From the NCBI RefSeq assembly GCF_011038785.1, contig NZ_JAAKDT010000002.1, forward strand, positions 124,001-188,000: DNA of 64,000 bases, written 5' to 3'. Positions 51,348 to 60,934 of the stretch are shown in pieces. Every line of letters starts with the position of its first letter. The stretch's first letter is position 1. The notes under the pieces are model-generated. The model was given only the letters and a program-made list of their open reading frames with translations, made no database searches and was not told where the DNA came from. The position numbers and the translations under genes were made by a program. The stretch comes from Parabacteroides sp. ZJ-118. Its GTDB lineage: Bacteria; Bacteroidota; Bacteroidia; Bacteroidales; Tannerellaceae.

Positions 51348-52769
51348 GTGAAAGAGAGAAAGACCTTATTAATAACGGTTGCTACGGTATGTGTTTATAC
51401 CGCTATCCTCGTAGGGTGGCATCTGTATGTCCCTCATGAGAATCTTACGATTCAAGCTCCCGGTGCGGATAATCGTCCGGAAGGATTGGCTCGTAAGGCG
51501 AGCGATGTGGTGATCGGTGAGTATTTTATGAAATACGAGGAAGAGGCTCCTGCCGGGTTTACCGGAGAATGGACGGGGTTCCGGGGGGGGCGTTCTGACA
51601 ATATCGTGGAGGCTTCGGAGAAGATCAATACGTCGGCGGGAGACTATCCTGTGCTATGGAGCTTTGAGACCGGGGAAGGGCATGCGGCTCCGGTGATTTA
51701 TAAGGGCCGGGTGTATGTGCTGGATTATAATGAATCCTTAAGCTCTGACGCTTTGCGTTGTTTTTCCTTGGAAACTGGCAAAGAGCTATGGCGAAGATGG
51801 TATCGGGCTCCCATGAAACGTAACCATGGCTTCTCACGTACGATCCCGGTTATTCGTGACGGGTATGTGATAACGATCGGTCCGCAAGGACATGTCATGT
51901 GTTGTGATCCACTGACGGGGGATTTGAAGTGGGGGATCGATATGCAGAAAGAGTTTAAGACAGAAGTCCCTTTCTGGTATGCCGGACAGTGTCCTTGTGT
52001 GGATGACGACATCTTGGTCTTGGCTCCGGCGGGGGAAGAGACGCTTTTGGCCGGTGTGGATTGCCTGACGGGTAAGGTTATCTGGACAACTCCGAATACT
52101 TTAGGCTATAAGATGTCGCATTCTTCTGTCATGCTGATGAGTTTGAGTAATAAGAAAACGTATGTATATGCCGGTGTGGGAGGTGTTTGTGGTATATCGG
52201 CCGAGAAGGAGGATCGGGGTACTCTTTTGTGGAATACCCAGAAATGGCAGCCTTCCGTGATCGCTCCGTCTCCTTTGCGTTTGTCTCCTAACCGGATATT
52301 TCTCGTGGCGGGTTACGGAACGGGTGGCGCTCTCTTGCAAGTGGATAAGGCTGGAACAAAATGGACAGCTACGGTTCTGGATCAATATAAGGCGGATAAA
52401 GGTCTGTCTAGTGAACAACAAACCCCCATATTGTATGATAATATGATCATTAGCGTAATGCCGAAGGATGGTGGGGGATTGCGGGGTAAACTGGTTTGTT
52501 TCTCTCCTTCGGATTTGCATAATCCAATTTGGAGCTCCGCAGCGGATGAACGTTTTGGTCTCGGCCCTTACCTCGTGATTAACAGGCATTTGTTTGTCTT
52601 CAAGGATGACGGTGAGTTGTATGTGTATGAGATACAGTCTAAGGCTATGAAGCTTGTTAAGAAACAACAGATTATGGACGGCGTGGATGCTTGGGGACCA
52701 ATGGCCTATGCGGATGGAATGCTTGTTTTGCGAGACGCTCATACGGTTAAGTGTATTAAGATCATATGA
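51348..52769 (+). CDS. Membrane-anchored PQQ-like beta-propeller protein
   Basis: A 473-residue protein starting with GTG. One N-terminal membrane segment (LLITVATVCVYTAILVGW) suggests an anchor with the rest in the periplasm. The propeller begins at about residue 75 (WTGFRGGRSDN) and repeats units like YKGRVYVLDY, LETGKELWRRWY, LTGDLKWGID and LTGKVIWTTP, the signature of PQQ-type quinoprotein blades. The residues that hold PQQ in true dehydrogenases cannot be confirmed, so it may be a structural propeller like BamB. It is one of four propeller proteins in the operon. Confidence 0.82.
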   Translation: MKERKTLLITVATVCVYTAILVGWHLYVPHENLTIQAPGADNRPEGLARKASDVVIGEYFMKYEEEAPAGFTGEWTGFRGGRSDNIVEASEKINTSAGDYPVLWSFETGEGHAAPVIYKGRVYVLDYNESLSSDALRCFSLETGKELWRRWYRAPMKRNHGFSRTIPVIRDGYVITIGPQGHVMCCDPLTGDLKWGIDMQKEFKTEVPFWYAGQCPCVDDDILVLAPAGEETLLAGVDCLTGKVIWTTPNTLGYKMSHSSVMLMSLSNKKTYVYAGVGGVCGISAEKEDRGTLLWNTQKWQPSVIAPSPLRLSPNRIFLVAGYGTGGALLQVDKAGTKWTATVLDQYKADKGLSSEQQTPILYDNMIISVMPKDGGGLRGKLVCFSPSDLHNPIWSSAADERFGLGPYLVINRHLFVFKDDGELYVYEIQSKAMKLVKKQQIMDGVDAWGPMAYADGMLVLRDAHTVKCIKII

Positions 52770-52808
52770 TTGGGTGAATAAGGTAATGAATTCTAAAAGA
52801 TAAAAGAT

Positions 52809-53852
52809 ATGGAACCGAAGCAAGATAATGGAAATAAGATATCGCGTAAGGGTTTTTTGCGCATTTGTGGTTCTGTCATGGCGGGTGGAAGTATATTGGG
52901 TGTTACCGGCAACTTGTTATGGAAAATGTTTACTAGGCCGGACGATGTTTTTTACGGAGTGGATAAGAAGAGTGTTTCTGCAAACCGTAGTCTTAAGAAT
53001 ACGCTCATATCCCCTTATCGAAAGGTCTCTGCGTTTAAGGTATCTGACCCGATCGATGCATTTGACTTATATAAAGATCAGCTGATTGTTGCTACACCCA
53101 ATAATGTATACGTGTATGAGCCTTCTGGAAAGCTGGTGAACAACTTTCCGGTCGGAAGCTCTGTCCGGGATATTACGGTGGATGATGATCATATTTATCT
53201 TTTGTATCCCACACGTGTGGAGGTCTATGATTTGGACGGTGAATGGATACGGGATTGGGAGGCTTGTAGCGAGGAGTCTGATTATTGTTCCTTGGCGGTT
53301 TTATCCGGGAATGTCTTTGTGACGGATGCGGCGAATAAAAATATTTGTATGTATACGACAGAGGGGGGTTTCGTAAAGTTTATCCAAAGTCCCGCAGGCT
53401 TTATCGTCCCGAGTTACTCTTTTGGTATTACGCATATAGACGGTGTGGTTTACTGCTCGAATCCGGGGAGGCATTTGGTAGAAAGCTATTCATCTGAGGG
53501 GGAGTATATTACCTCTTTCGGTAAACCGGGTGGTGCGGCAGGATTATTTAGCGGATGTTGTAATCCGGTCTATTTATCAGGTACGCCAACCGGAGAGATT
53601 ATCACCTCGGAAAAAGGTGTTCCACGGATCAGTTGCTATGGTAAGGATGGTGAGTTCCATGGAGTGCTACTGGATGAGAAATCCTTAGGAGGTGGCCATA
53701 CGGCCTATGAAGTGAGAGTTTGGGATGACAAACTTGTGGTTGCGGGTAAAGATGCATTATCGATATTTCAATATGATAAGAGGTTGGCAGTTCAGACCGC
53801 ATGCGCTACTTGCGGGATAGATTGTCCGTTGAGAGCAGGTGTTACGATTTAA
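52809..53852 (+). CDS. Exported NHL/propeller protein with Tat-like N-terminus
   Basis: A 347-residue protein. The N-terminus ISRKGFLRICGSVMAGG followed by a hydrophobic stretch resembles a twin-arginine (here Arg-Lys) signal or anchor. It is nearly the same as the N-terminus of the ferredoxin encoded next. The body has beta-propeller repeats like NHL/6-bladed proteins (ITVDDDHIYLLYPT, HLVESYSSEGEYITSFG, RISCYGKDGE). It ends with a cysteine motif (ACATCGIDC), which could bind metal or form disulfides. The overlap and the shared N-terminus suggest that the two proteins work as a pair. Confidence 0.75.
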   Translation: MEPKQDNGNKISRKGFLRICGSVMAGGSILGVTGNLLWKMFTRPDDVFYGVDKKSVSANRSLKNTLISPYRKVSAFKVSDPIDAFDLYKDQLIVATPNNVYVYEPSGKLVNNFPVGSSVRDITVDDDHIYLLYPTRVEVYDLDGEWIRDWEACSEESDYCSLAVLSGNVFVTDAANKNICMYTTEGGFVKFIQSPAGFIVPSYSFGITHIDGVVYCSNPGRHLVESYSSEGEYITSFGKPGGAAGLFSGCCNPVYLSGTPTGEIITSEKGVPRISCYGKDGEFHGVLLDEKSLGGGHTAYEVRVWDDKLVVAGKDALSIFQYDKRLAVQTACATCGIDCPLRAGVTI

Positions 53853-53860
53853 GGAAGAAT

Positions 53861-54436
53861 ATGAAAGAGAAGAAAGATCAACCTAAGAATAGCCCGATTA
53901 AGCGGCGGGAGTTTATCCGGCTTTGTGGTTCGGTGGTAGCCGGAGGAACGATCCTTGCGGTGGCCGGCGGCATGTCTTGGAAGGTGAAAGGGGAAGATGC
54001 TAGCCTGTTTTGGCAAATCGATCCGAACGTATGTACGCAATGCGGACGTTGCGAGACCCATTGTGTATTACCGGTTTCGGCAGTGAAGTGTATTCATGCG
54101 AACAAGGTATGCGGTTACTGTGATTTATGCGGTGGATACTATCGTTCGAACGTGAAGGATTTGAATACGGCCGCCGAGAATATGATGTGTCCTACGGGAG
54201 CTATCCAGCGTAAGTTTGTGGAGGATCCCTATTTTGAGTATACGATCGATGAGGATCTATGTAATGGTTGCGGCAAATGCGTGAAGGGATGTACTTCTTT
54301 CGGCAATGGCTCGCTCTATCTGCAGATTAAACAAGACTTATGTTTGAATTGTAACGAATGTCAAATATCTACCGTATGTGCGTCGGGGGCTATCACGAGA
54401 GTCCCGTACGCTACGGCTTATAAATTGAAAGGGTAA
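53861..54436 (+). CDS. Exported multi-cluster ferredoxin (NapG-like)
   Basis: About 191 residues from the ATG at 53861. The N-terminus KRREFIRLCGSVVAGG is a twin-arginine-type signal or membrane anchor. The rest is Fe-S-binding: CTQCGRCETHC, CGYCDLCGG and MMCPTGA; then CNGCGKCVKGC and CLNCNECQISTVC, enough for about four [4Fe-4S] clusters. The layout recalls NapG/NrfC-type periplasmic electron carriers. It comes directly before the membrane polyferredoxin gene, which gives a membrane-to-periplasm electron route. A longer open frame begins upstream at 53801 but overlaps the previous gene. Confidence 0.87.
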   Translation: MKEKKDQPKNSPIKRREFIRLCGSVVAGGTILAVAGGMSWKVKGEDASLFWQIDPNVCTQCGRCETHCVLPVSAVKCIHANKVCGYCDLCGGYYRSNVKDLNTAAENMMCPTGAIQRKFVEDPYFEYTIDEDLCNGCGKCVKGCTSFGNGSLYLQIKQDLCLNCNECQISTVCASGAITRVPYATAYKLKG

Positions 54437-54440
54437 TCGG

Positions 54441-55724
54441 ATGAGGAAGTTGTTATCAATAAGCGTCTTGGCATCCTTGAGGGGAATGTCTCAAGCGCAA
54501 ATCCGGTTCCCGAAACCGGATTTCGAGTCCGGTTATCAGTATCCAGAGTTGAGTTATGTTGTGCCCAACGAGACCTTGTGGGTGTGGCTGGATATCTTTA
54601 TGCTGATACTCTTAATGGGCATCGTAACGTGGGCGGTTTATAAGAAGCGTACCCGGCGACCTATATTCTGGATATCGGTGATCTCGGTGGCCTATTTTGG
54701 TTTTTTCCGGAGTGGCTGTGTGTGTAGTATCGGATCGATCCAGAATATAGCGTTGGCTATGGTAGACTCTACGTATCATTTGCCATTGACGGTATTATTG
54801 TTTTTCATCTTGCCGGTGCTGTTCGCTTTCCTGTTCGGGCGAGTGTTTTGTGCCGGTGTGTGTCCGTTCGGAGCTTTGCAGGAATTGGTGAACGTAAAGA
54901 ATTACCGACTTTCAAGGGCGGTTACAGTAGCGTTGGGGATGATCCCATGGCTGTATCTGATATTCGCAATTTTGTATGCGGTGACGAGAAGTCGTTTTAT
55001 CATTTGCCAGTTCGATCCGTTTATTGGTATCTTCCGTTTAGGAGGTGATGTGGGGCTTATCTTGTTCGGGGCTTTATTGTTGATCCTGTCTGTTTTCACG
55101 GGAAGACCGTTTTGTCGATTCTTATGTCCTTATGGGGCGTTGTTGAGTCTTTTCTCTTCGGTATCTATCTGGAAGATCCGTCTTACCCGGAAAAACTGTA
55201 TCAATTGTGAGCTATGCCATAACTCCTGTCCGGTAGATGCGATCCGTGCGCCGTATGCCAACAAGGTGAAGGAGAAGCGTACCGCAGGTGTACGAAGGCT
55301 AGTGGGTTATCTGGCTATATTACCGCTACTGATTGTATCGGGGGCATTTTTAATGCGTTCGGCGAGCCCGGATTTAAGCCGTGCGAATAAGGAGGTACGT
55401 TTGTATGATCTGGTGGAGGAACATGAGGCGAATCCGGAAGAGGAACTCTCATTGGAGCTGGAAGCTTTCTATGGGCAAGGTCGTACCATGGAGGAGCTGG
55501 CGAGTACTTATGAGGCGAAACAAGAAGAGTTCCGTTTTTACTCCACAGTAGCGGGAGCCTTCATCGGCTTGGTGATTGGACTCGCCCTGATCCGGCTTTC
55601 CGTGAGGCGTACCCGTAAGCGATATGAGATCCATCATGCGGATTGTGTCGCTTGTGGAATGTGTTTCAGTTATTGCCCCCAGAATAAGCCTAGTGTTGAA
55701 TCGCAGAAATTATCAGAATCATGA
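54441..55724 (+). CDS. NapH/NosR-like membrane polyferredoxin
   Basis: A 427-residue inner membrane protein with about six hydrophobic segments (first near 45-62, last near 372-388). Two conserved CxxxCP elements (VFCAGVCPFGALQE and FCRFLCPYGALLS) mark the NapH/NosR/CcoG-like family. Two [4Fe-4S] sites follow: CINCELCHNSCPVDAI at about 255-270 and a C-terminal CVACGMCFSYCPQ. Such proteins pass electrons from quinol or a cytosolic donor across the membrane. There is no FMN-binding domain. The stop overlaps the next gene by 4 nt. Confidence 0.9.
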   Translation: MRKLLSISVLASLRGMSQAQIRFPKPDFESGYQYPELSYVVPNETLWVWLDIFMLILLMGIVTWAVYKKRTRRPIFWISVISVAYFGFFRSGCVCSIGSIQNIALAMVDSTYHLPLTVLLFFILPVLFAFLFGRVFCAGVCPFGALQELVNVKNYRLSRAVTVALGMIPWLYLIFAILYAVTRSRFIICQFDPFIGIFRLGGDVGLILFGALLLILSVFTGRPFCRFLCPYGALLSLFSSVSIWKIRLTRKNCINCELCHNSCPVDAIRAPYANKVKEKRTAGVRRLVGYLAILPLLIVSGAFLMRSASPDLSRANKEVRLYDLVEEHEANPEEELSLELEAFYGQGRTMEELASTYEAKQEEFRFYSTVAGAFIGLVIGLALIRLSVRRTRKRYEIHHADCVACGMCFSYCPQNKPSVESQKLSES

Positions 55725-57559
55725 ACAAAGATATCTACAGAAATGTAGCCGCTATTACGGCTATATTTATCATCTCGTTATCCGTGATGTTGATCACGAA
55801 CTATTTTCAGGTGAGAGGTGTCTCCCCTCTCAAGATGGAGGTTGTGGAGACCTTGAAGCAATTGAACGATACGAGCTCGGATAATCTGGAATTACAGGAA
55901 CAGATCCGGCAATTGGATTTATTGGCTCGCCGAGCCTACTTTATACAGGCGGATCACTTGAAGCTAGGTGTTTATATCTTGCTGGGAATGGTGCTCGTGT
56001 TCGTTACTAGTTTACGTTTTTATTTCAAGGGAGAGATGCATATTCCAGATAAAGAGATCGACCCGATCGATGAATGGATGCTGAAGTCTAAATCTCGTAA
56101 ATACATAACGTGGGGTACGCTTGGACTGGTAGTAGTCGCTTTATTGTTTGTATGTTTGTCTTCTCCTTTCTTGAAGACGGATAAGACGGATGGAGAGGCC
56201 GCAGAGACCTTGTTGGCTGAGAATGCACAAGCGGTGGATGACAGTGAGATTGCTGAGACACCTCTTAAACCGGAAGTCCCGGCGAATGAACTCGACATGA
56301 TCGACGAGCATGTGCCTGCGGAAGCGAGAGATACGATAGATGATACCACTAATGATGCGACTCTGGCCAATGAGGTTCTTCCGGCAGTTAGTGAAGAGCC
56401 TCGGCCAGTTGTCTCTAAAGTTACGCATAATGCGTTTCGGGGAAATAACTCGAATGGTATTTCCGCTGCCAAGGGTATTCCTGTGAAATGGGATCTGGGG
56501 AGTGGAGTGAATATCGCGTGGAAGAAAGAGGTTCCCCGTCAAGGCTATAATTCTCCGGTAATCAATGGTAATCATGTGTTCTTTACAGGGGCTGATGATA
56601 AGGCTCGGGAACTGTATTGCTATGATTTGACAACCGGTGAACCCCAGTGGAGTTTGGAGGCTACCGATATTCCCGGCTCGCCTTCTGTTCTGCCGAAGGT
56701 AACGGAAGATACTGGATTGGCTTCTTCCACGGTAGCGACCGATGGGGAACGAGTTTGTGCTGTTTTTGCTACTGGCGACGTGATTTGCGCTGATATGGAG
56801 GGTAAGCGTTTGTGGGGAAAGAATCTCGGGGTTCCCGATAATCATTATGGATTCGCCTCCTCGCTTCTTATTTGGGGTAATACGCTTTTCATACAGTATG
56901 ATAATAATTCGGATCCGAAATTGATCGCCTTGGATGTGGCTACCGGCAACCAGCGCTGGGTGAAGAATCGGGCGGGTAAGAGTTGCTGGAGCTCGCCTGC
57001 GATCGCATACGTAGATCAGAAACCGCAGTTGATCTTGATGGGGAATCCTGCGATCACCGCTTATAATCCGGCTTCTGGAGAGCAATTATGGCAGGTGGAT
57101 TGCATGGGTGGTGAGGTTTGCTCTTGCCCGTGTAGCGTTGACGGCGTGATATTCGGAGCAAACGAGTATGCGAAGCTGGTGGCTATCAATGGTGCGGACG
57201 GAAAGATATTATGGGAAAGCTCGGACTATCTGCCCGAGGTGTCTAGTCCGGCGGCGACGAAAGATCTTCTTTACATAGCGACAAGTTATGGTGTCTTGGC
57301 GGCCTATGATACCAAGACCGGAGCCTTGGTGAAGGAGCATGAGTTGAACGTGGAGTTTTATTCTTCTCCGATGATCGTGGAAGGTAAGCTTTATCTTTTC
57401 AGCAATGACGGGAAGATGCATATCTTCTCCACGGATAAGGAATTCAAGTTACTGGCCTCTTTCGAGACCGGCGAACGTACGATGGCCACTCCCGCATTTA
57501 CGGATGGAAAGATCGTGGTGCGTACGGAAAAGAGTATTTATTGTGTAGCGGCGAAGTGA
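55721..57559 (+). CDS. Membrane protein with C-terminal PQQ-like propeller
   Basis: A 612-residue protein. Three hydrophobic segments lie in the first 155 residues (about 9-27, 86-102 and 130-148), with a polar segment between that could be periplasmic. An acidic, Thr/Glu/Pro-rich linker (about 160-235) follows, then a PQQ-type propeller that opens HNAFRGNNSNG and repeats LTTGEPQWSLE, MEGKRLWGKNL, ATGNQRWVKNR, ASGEQLWQVD and ADGKILWESS. The membrane part is not a known family to me. It may dock the propeller to the polyferredoxin encoded next to it. Confidence 0.82.
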   Translation: MNKDIYRNVAAITAIFIISLSVMLITNYFQVRGVSPLKMEVVETLKQLNDTSSDNLELQEQIRQLDLLARRAYFIQADHLKLGVYILLGMVLVFVTSLRFYFKGEMHIPDKEIDPIDEWMLKSKSRKYITWGTLGLVVVALLFVCLSSPFLKTDKTDGEAAETLLAENAQAVDDSEIAETPLKPEVPANELDMIDEHVPAEARDTIDDTTNDATLANEVLPAVSEEPRPVVSKVTHNAFRGNNSNGISAAKGIPVKWDLGSGVNIAWKKEVPRQGYNSPVINGNHVFFTGADDKARELYCYDLTTGEPQWSLEATDIPGSPSVLPKVTEDTGLASSTVATDGERVCAVFATGDVICADMEGKRLWGKNLGVPDNHYGFASSLLIWGNTLFIQYDNNSDPKLIALDVATGNQRWVKNRAGKSCWSSPAIAYVDQKPQLILMGNPAITAYNPASGEQLWQVDCMGGEVCSCPCSVDGVIFGANEYAKLVAINGADGKILWESSDYLPEVSSPAATKDLLYIATSYGVLAAYDTKTGALVKEHELNVEFYSSPMIVEGKLYLFSNDGKMHIFSTDKEFKLLASFETGERTMATPAFTDGKIVVRTEKSIYCVAAK

Positions 57560-57560
57560 T

Positions 57561-59972
57561 ATGGCATGTCATGATTGTAAAAATAACGAAGGGCAGGCCT
57601 TGGCGGTGATGATCGCACGGGTGGATGCGATCATCGACCGGGTCGGTACATCACGGCGGTTTATCATCCCATTGTTGCAGGCTTTACAGGATGAGTTCGG
57701 CTATCTGCCTTCGGATGCCTTGCATAGAGTATATGAGCGGACGGAGATCGACCGGGCGCAGATGATCAGCGTATCGACCTTTTATTCCCAGTTCCGCCAC
57801 ATCCCTTACGGCAGGCATATTATCAAGGTATGTACCGGTACGGCCTGCCACGTGAAGGGGGCGAACAACGTGTACGATGCTTTCAGGCGGGAACTGAACA
57901 TTGCGGAGGATAGTGTTACGACAGGTGACCAAAAGTATTCCATCGAGAAGATCGCCTGTCTAGGATGTTGCGCCTTGGCCCCGGTGGTGCAGATCGACGA
58001 GAAGATATACGGGCATGTTCAACCTGGGCGGGTGAGCGAGGTGCTTGATGAGTTTGAGGCGTTCAGCCAAGAGCAGGCACAGGAAGAGAAGAAAAACTCT
58101 ACCCGCCAGGCGGCGGGAGAGATTCGTTTGGGTATGGAGAACTGCTGTCAGGCCAGCGGAACCGCTGGAATTTATCAAGCGGTGAACGAGGCTTGTGATG
58201 AATTGGGGATTAACGTGAATATAAAACCGGTATCATGTGTCGGTGCGTGCAACCAAGTGCCCCTTATCGACGTGGCACTGCCGGATGGCTCTATCGTGCG
58301 GTATCCGAACGTGAGGCCGGAGGAGATCAAGGAGATCTTGCTGCATCATTTCCGTCCGGCCAGCCGGTTAAGGCGATTGAAAAACGCCCTCTTGAACCAT
58401 ATCGACATGTTCCATACGGATACGACCTGGGATAATATCCTTTGGAAATCGGAACAAGAGCGTACTGGTGCCATCAATACCTTCCTGGCCGGGCAAAAGC
58501 GGATCTCCACGGAGGGGTACGGTTTGATATCTCCCTTGGATATAGACGAGTATGTTACTCGGGGCGGTTTTGAGGCATTGCGGAAGGCCGTTGCCTCGAT
58601 GGGGCGGCGGGAGGTTATCGACATGGTCTTGCAGAGCGGACTGCGCGGGCGGGGAGGCGGCGGTTTCCCCACCGGACGGAAGTGGAAACTGGTAGCTGCC
58701 TCGGATCGGCCGGAGAAATACGTGATCTGCAATGGTGACGAGGGCGATCCGGGGGCGTTCATGGATCGTATCCTGTTGGAGTCGTATCCCTTGCGGGTGA
58801 TCGAGGGCATGCTGATTGCCGGGTATGCGGTAGGGGCCAATAAGGGAATCTTCTATATCCGTGCGGAATATCCGCAGGCCGTGATCCGTGTACGGAAAGC
58901 GATCGAGCTGTGCCGGGAGAGAAATCTAGTAGGCGAGCATATCGCCGGTAGTGATTTCTCTTTCGAGATCTCCATCTTCGAGGGAGCCGGGGCATTCGTA
59001 TGTGGCGAGGAGACTGCCTTGCTCGCTTCCATTGAGGGGGAGCGGGGGTTCCCGAGGCAACGCCCGCCTTATCCGGCGGTGGAGGGATTGTTCGGATGTC
59101 CAACGCTGATCAATAACGTGGAGACGCTGAGCCAGATCTCGTATATCATTACCCATGGAGCCGAGGAATACCGACGGATCGGCACGGAGAACAGCAAGGG
59201 AACGAAGGTATTTGCCTTGGCGGGTAAGGTACGCCACGGAGGATTGATCGAGGTACCTATGGGTACTACCCTGAATCAGATCGTCGAGGAGATCGGTGGT
59301 GGTATGGAAGGAGGCGAGAGGTTGAAGGCAGTCCAGACGGGAGGTCCTTCGGGGGGCTGTATCCCGGCCGAGCTGTGTGATACGGAAGTAGATTTCGATG
59401 CCCTTACCAAGATGGGCGCCATCATGGGTTCCGGGGGAATGGTCGTACTGGGTGAGAGTAATTGCATGGTAGACGTGGCCCGGTATTTTCTCTCCTTCAC
59501 ATGCAATGAGTCGTGCGGAAAGTGTACGTTTTGCCGGGTAGGTATCCGCCGTATGCTGGATATTCTCGATAAGCTGTGTGCCGGGAAAGCGGAGATAGCC
59601 GATATAGATAAGCTGGAAGAGCTGGCGTTGAGCGTGAGAGAGATGGCTCTTTGCGGACTGGGCAAGACGGCGCCGAATCCAGTGCTGGCTACTTTGAAGT
59701 ATTTCAGGGAGGAGTATGAGGAGCACGTACGGGGTTTCTGTCGTGCGGGAACGTGCAAGGACATGGTGAAACTAGTGATCACGGACGATTGCGTGGGCTG
59801 CACCAAATGTGCGAAAGTCTGTTCTTCCGACGCAATCCCTTATACGCCCTACGAGAAGCATTCCATTGATGTGGCGAAATGTGTCTTGTGCGGCTTATGC
59901 ATGGAGGAATGTCAGTACGACGCTATACGGAAGGTGTCATTAAAATCAGAAGGTTATGGTAATAACGATTAA
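57561..59972 (+). CDS. NuoE-NuoF-ferredoxin fusion, NADH-oxidising flavoprotein
   Basis: An 803-residue cytosolic protein. Domains in order: a NuoE-type thioredoxin-like [2Fe-2S] domain with C91, C96, C133, C137; a second thioredoxin-like segment (NCCQASGTAG, CVGACNQVPL); NuoF with the NADH loop GLRGRGGGGFPTGRKW and the FMN part CNGDEGDPGAF; the SLBB region; the NuoF [4Fe-4S] SCGKCTFCRVG; and two more [4Fe-4S] clusters at the end (CVGCTKCAKVC, CVLCGLCMEEC). The layout is that of HydB-like subunits of electron-bifurcating enzymes. No hydrogenase or complex I membrane subunit is in the operon. It likely puts NADH electrons into the system. Confidence 0.92.
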   Translation: MACHDCKNNEGQALAVMIARVDAIIDRVGTSRRFIIPLLQALQDEFGYLPSDALHRVYERTEIDRAQMISVSTFYSQFRHIPYGRHIIKVCTGTACHVKGANNVYDAFRRELNIAEDSVTTGDQKYSIEKIACLGCCALAPVVQIDEKIYGHVQPGRVSEVLDEFEAFSQEQAQEEKKNSTRQAAGEIRLGMENCCQASGTAGIYQAVNEACDELGINVNIKPVSCVGACNQVPLIDVALPDGSIVRYPNVRPEEIKEILLHHFRPASRLRRLKNALLNHIDMFHTDTTWDNILWKSEQERTGAINTFLAGQKRISTEGYGLISPLDIDEYVTRGGFEALRKAVASMGRREVIDMVLQSGLRGRGGGGFPTGRKWKLVAASDRPEKYVICNGDEGDPGAFMDRILLESYPLRVIEGMLIAGYAVGANKGIFYIRAEYPQAVIRVRKAIELCRERNLVGEHIAGSDFSFEISIFEGAGAFVCGEETALLASIEGERGFPRQRPPYPAVEGLFGCPTLINNVETLSQISYIITHGAEEYRRIGTENSKGTKVFALAGKVRHGGLIEVPMGTTLNQIVEEIGGGMEGGERLKAVQTGGPSGGCIPAELCDTEVDFDALTKMGAIMGSGGMVVLGESNCMVDVARYFLSFTCNESCGKCTFCRVGIRRMLDILDKLCAGKAEIADIDKLEELALSVREMALCGLGKTAPNPVLATLKYFREEYEEHVRGFCRAGTCKDMVKLVITDDCVGCTKCAKVCSSDAIPYTPYEKHSIDVAKCVLCGLCMEECQYDAIRKVSLKSEGYGNND

Positions 59973-60918
59973 CGATAAAGAGATAGAGGTATTGGAGGGG
60001 GAGACCTTGATTGAGGTGGCTCGCCGGGCGGGTTTTGAGATACCTTCCATGTGTTATGCGAAAGGGGCGAAGCATAAGTCCTCGTGCATGGTGTGCGTGG
60101 TGAGGGATAGCGTGTCGGGCCGGATGTTCCCTTCTTGCTCCACATATCCTACAGATGGGATGCGTATCGAGACGGATAGCGAGGAGGTGAGGCGGCTTCG
60201 TATCTTATCGTTGGAACTTTTATTGAGCGACCACCGGGCGGACTGCGAGGCTCCGTGCTCAGTCGTCTGTCCGAAGGGTTTGGACGTGGAGCGTGTATTG
60301 TATCTCTACGATGCCGCTCGTCCTGCTGAGGCCCGTGCGTTGTTGGCTTCTGTCTTTCCTTTGCCAGAAGTGGGGTGCGATACATGCAAGGCCCCTTGCG
60401 AGAAGGCTTGCCGCCGGGGCACGGTAGATCGGGCGGTGGAGATCCGTGCGATCATCAAGGAACTGGCTGCCAAGGAAGATTTGCTGGTAGAGGTTCCGTT
60501 GGAGAGCAAAGTGGACAAAGCCAGCTTCATCTCCCGTTTGGGTCGTTTCACTCCGACCGAGAAGGAATGGCTGAAAGAGACTATCACCACACCTTCCCGG
60601 TGCTTGCATTGCGCTTGTTCGGGGCGCTCGGACTGCAAACTCCGCAGGCATGCTACCGGGGTGGGCATCAAGCGTCCGCGGTACGAGGCGTCTTCTTTGT
60701 TGCCGGTGAAGGAGAGGATACACGTGAGGGGTCGGATGTGGTTTGAGCCGGCCAAGTGCATCCGTTGTGGCCTTTGCGTCTATAATAGCGAGGATGGCTT
60801 TACTTTTAGGAATCGGGGATTTGGCATGCGGGTGGTGATCCCGGAGGAGAGCCGGGTGAACGTGAACGAGGAGTTGGCCGGACTGTGTCCTACGGGTGCT
60901 TTATATCTAACGGATTAA
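59956..60918 (+). CDS. NuoG/HydA-like [2Fe-2S]/[4Fe-4S] protein without catalytic domain
   Basis: A 320-residue protein. The plant-type [2Fe-2S] site has exact NuoG spacing: C33, C44, C47, C61. Next are a cysteine-rich helical region (DHRADCEAPCSVVCP, CDTCKAPCEKACRRG) like the N-terminal cluster domain of GltD/NfnB proteins, and a C-terminal site (CLHCACSGRSDC, CIRCGLCV, GLCPTGALY). There is no H-cluster or molybdopterin domain. It overlaps the NuoE-NuoF fusion gene and probably carries its electrons onward, toward the membrane polyferredoxin. Confidence 0.87.
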   Translation: MVITINDKEIEVLEGETLIEVARRAGFEIPSMCYAKGAKHKSSCMVCVVRDSVSGRMFPSCSTYPTDGMRIETDSEEVRRLRILSLELLLSDHRADCEAPCSVVCPKGLDVERVLYLYDAARPAEARALLASVFPLPEVGCDTCKAPCEKACRRGTVDRAVEIRAIIKELAAKEDLLVEVPLESKVDKASFISRLGRFTPTEKEWLKETITTPSRCLHCACSGRSDCKLRRHATGVGIKRPRYEASSLLPVKERIHVRGRMWFEPAKCIRCGLCVYNSEDGFTFRNRGFGMRVVIPEESRVNVNEELAGLCPTGALYLTD

Positions 60919-60934
60919 GAGAAGGGGGACAATC

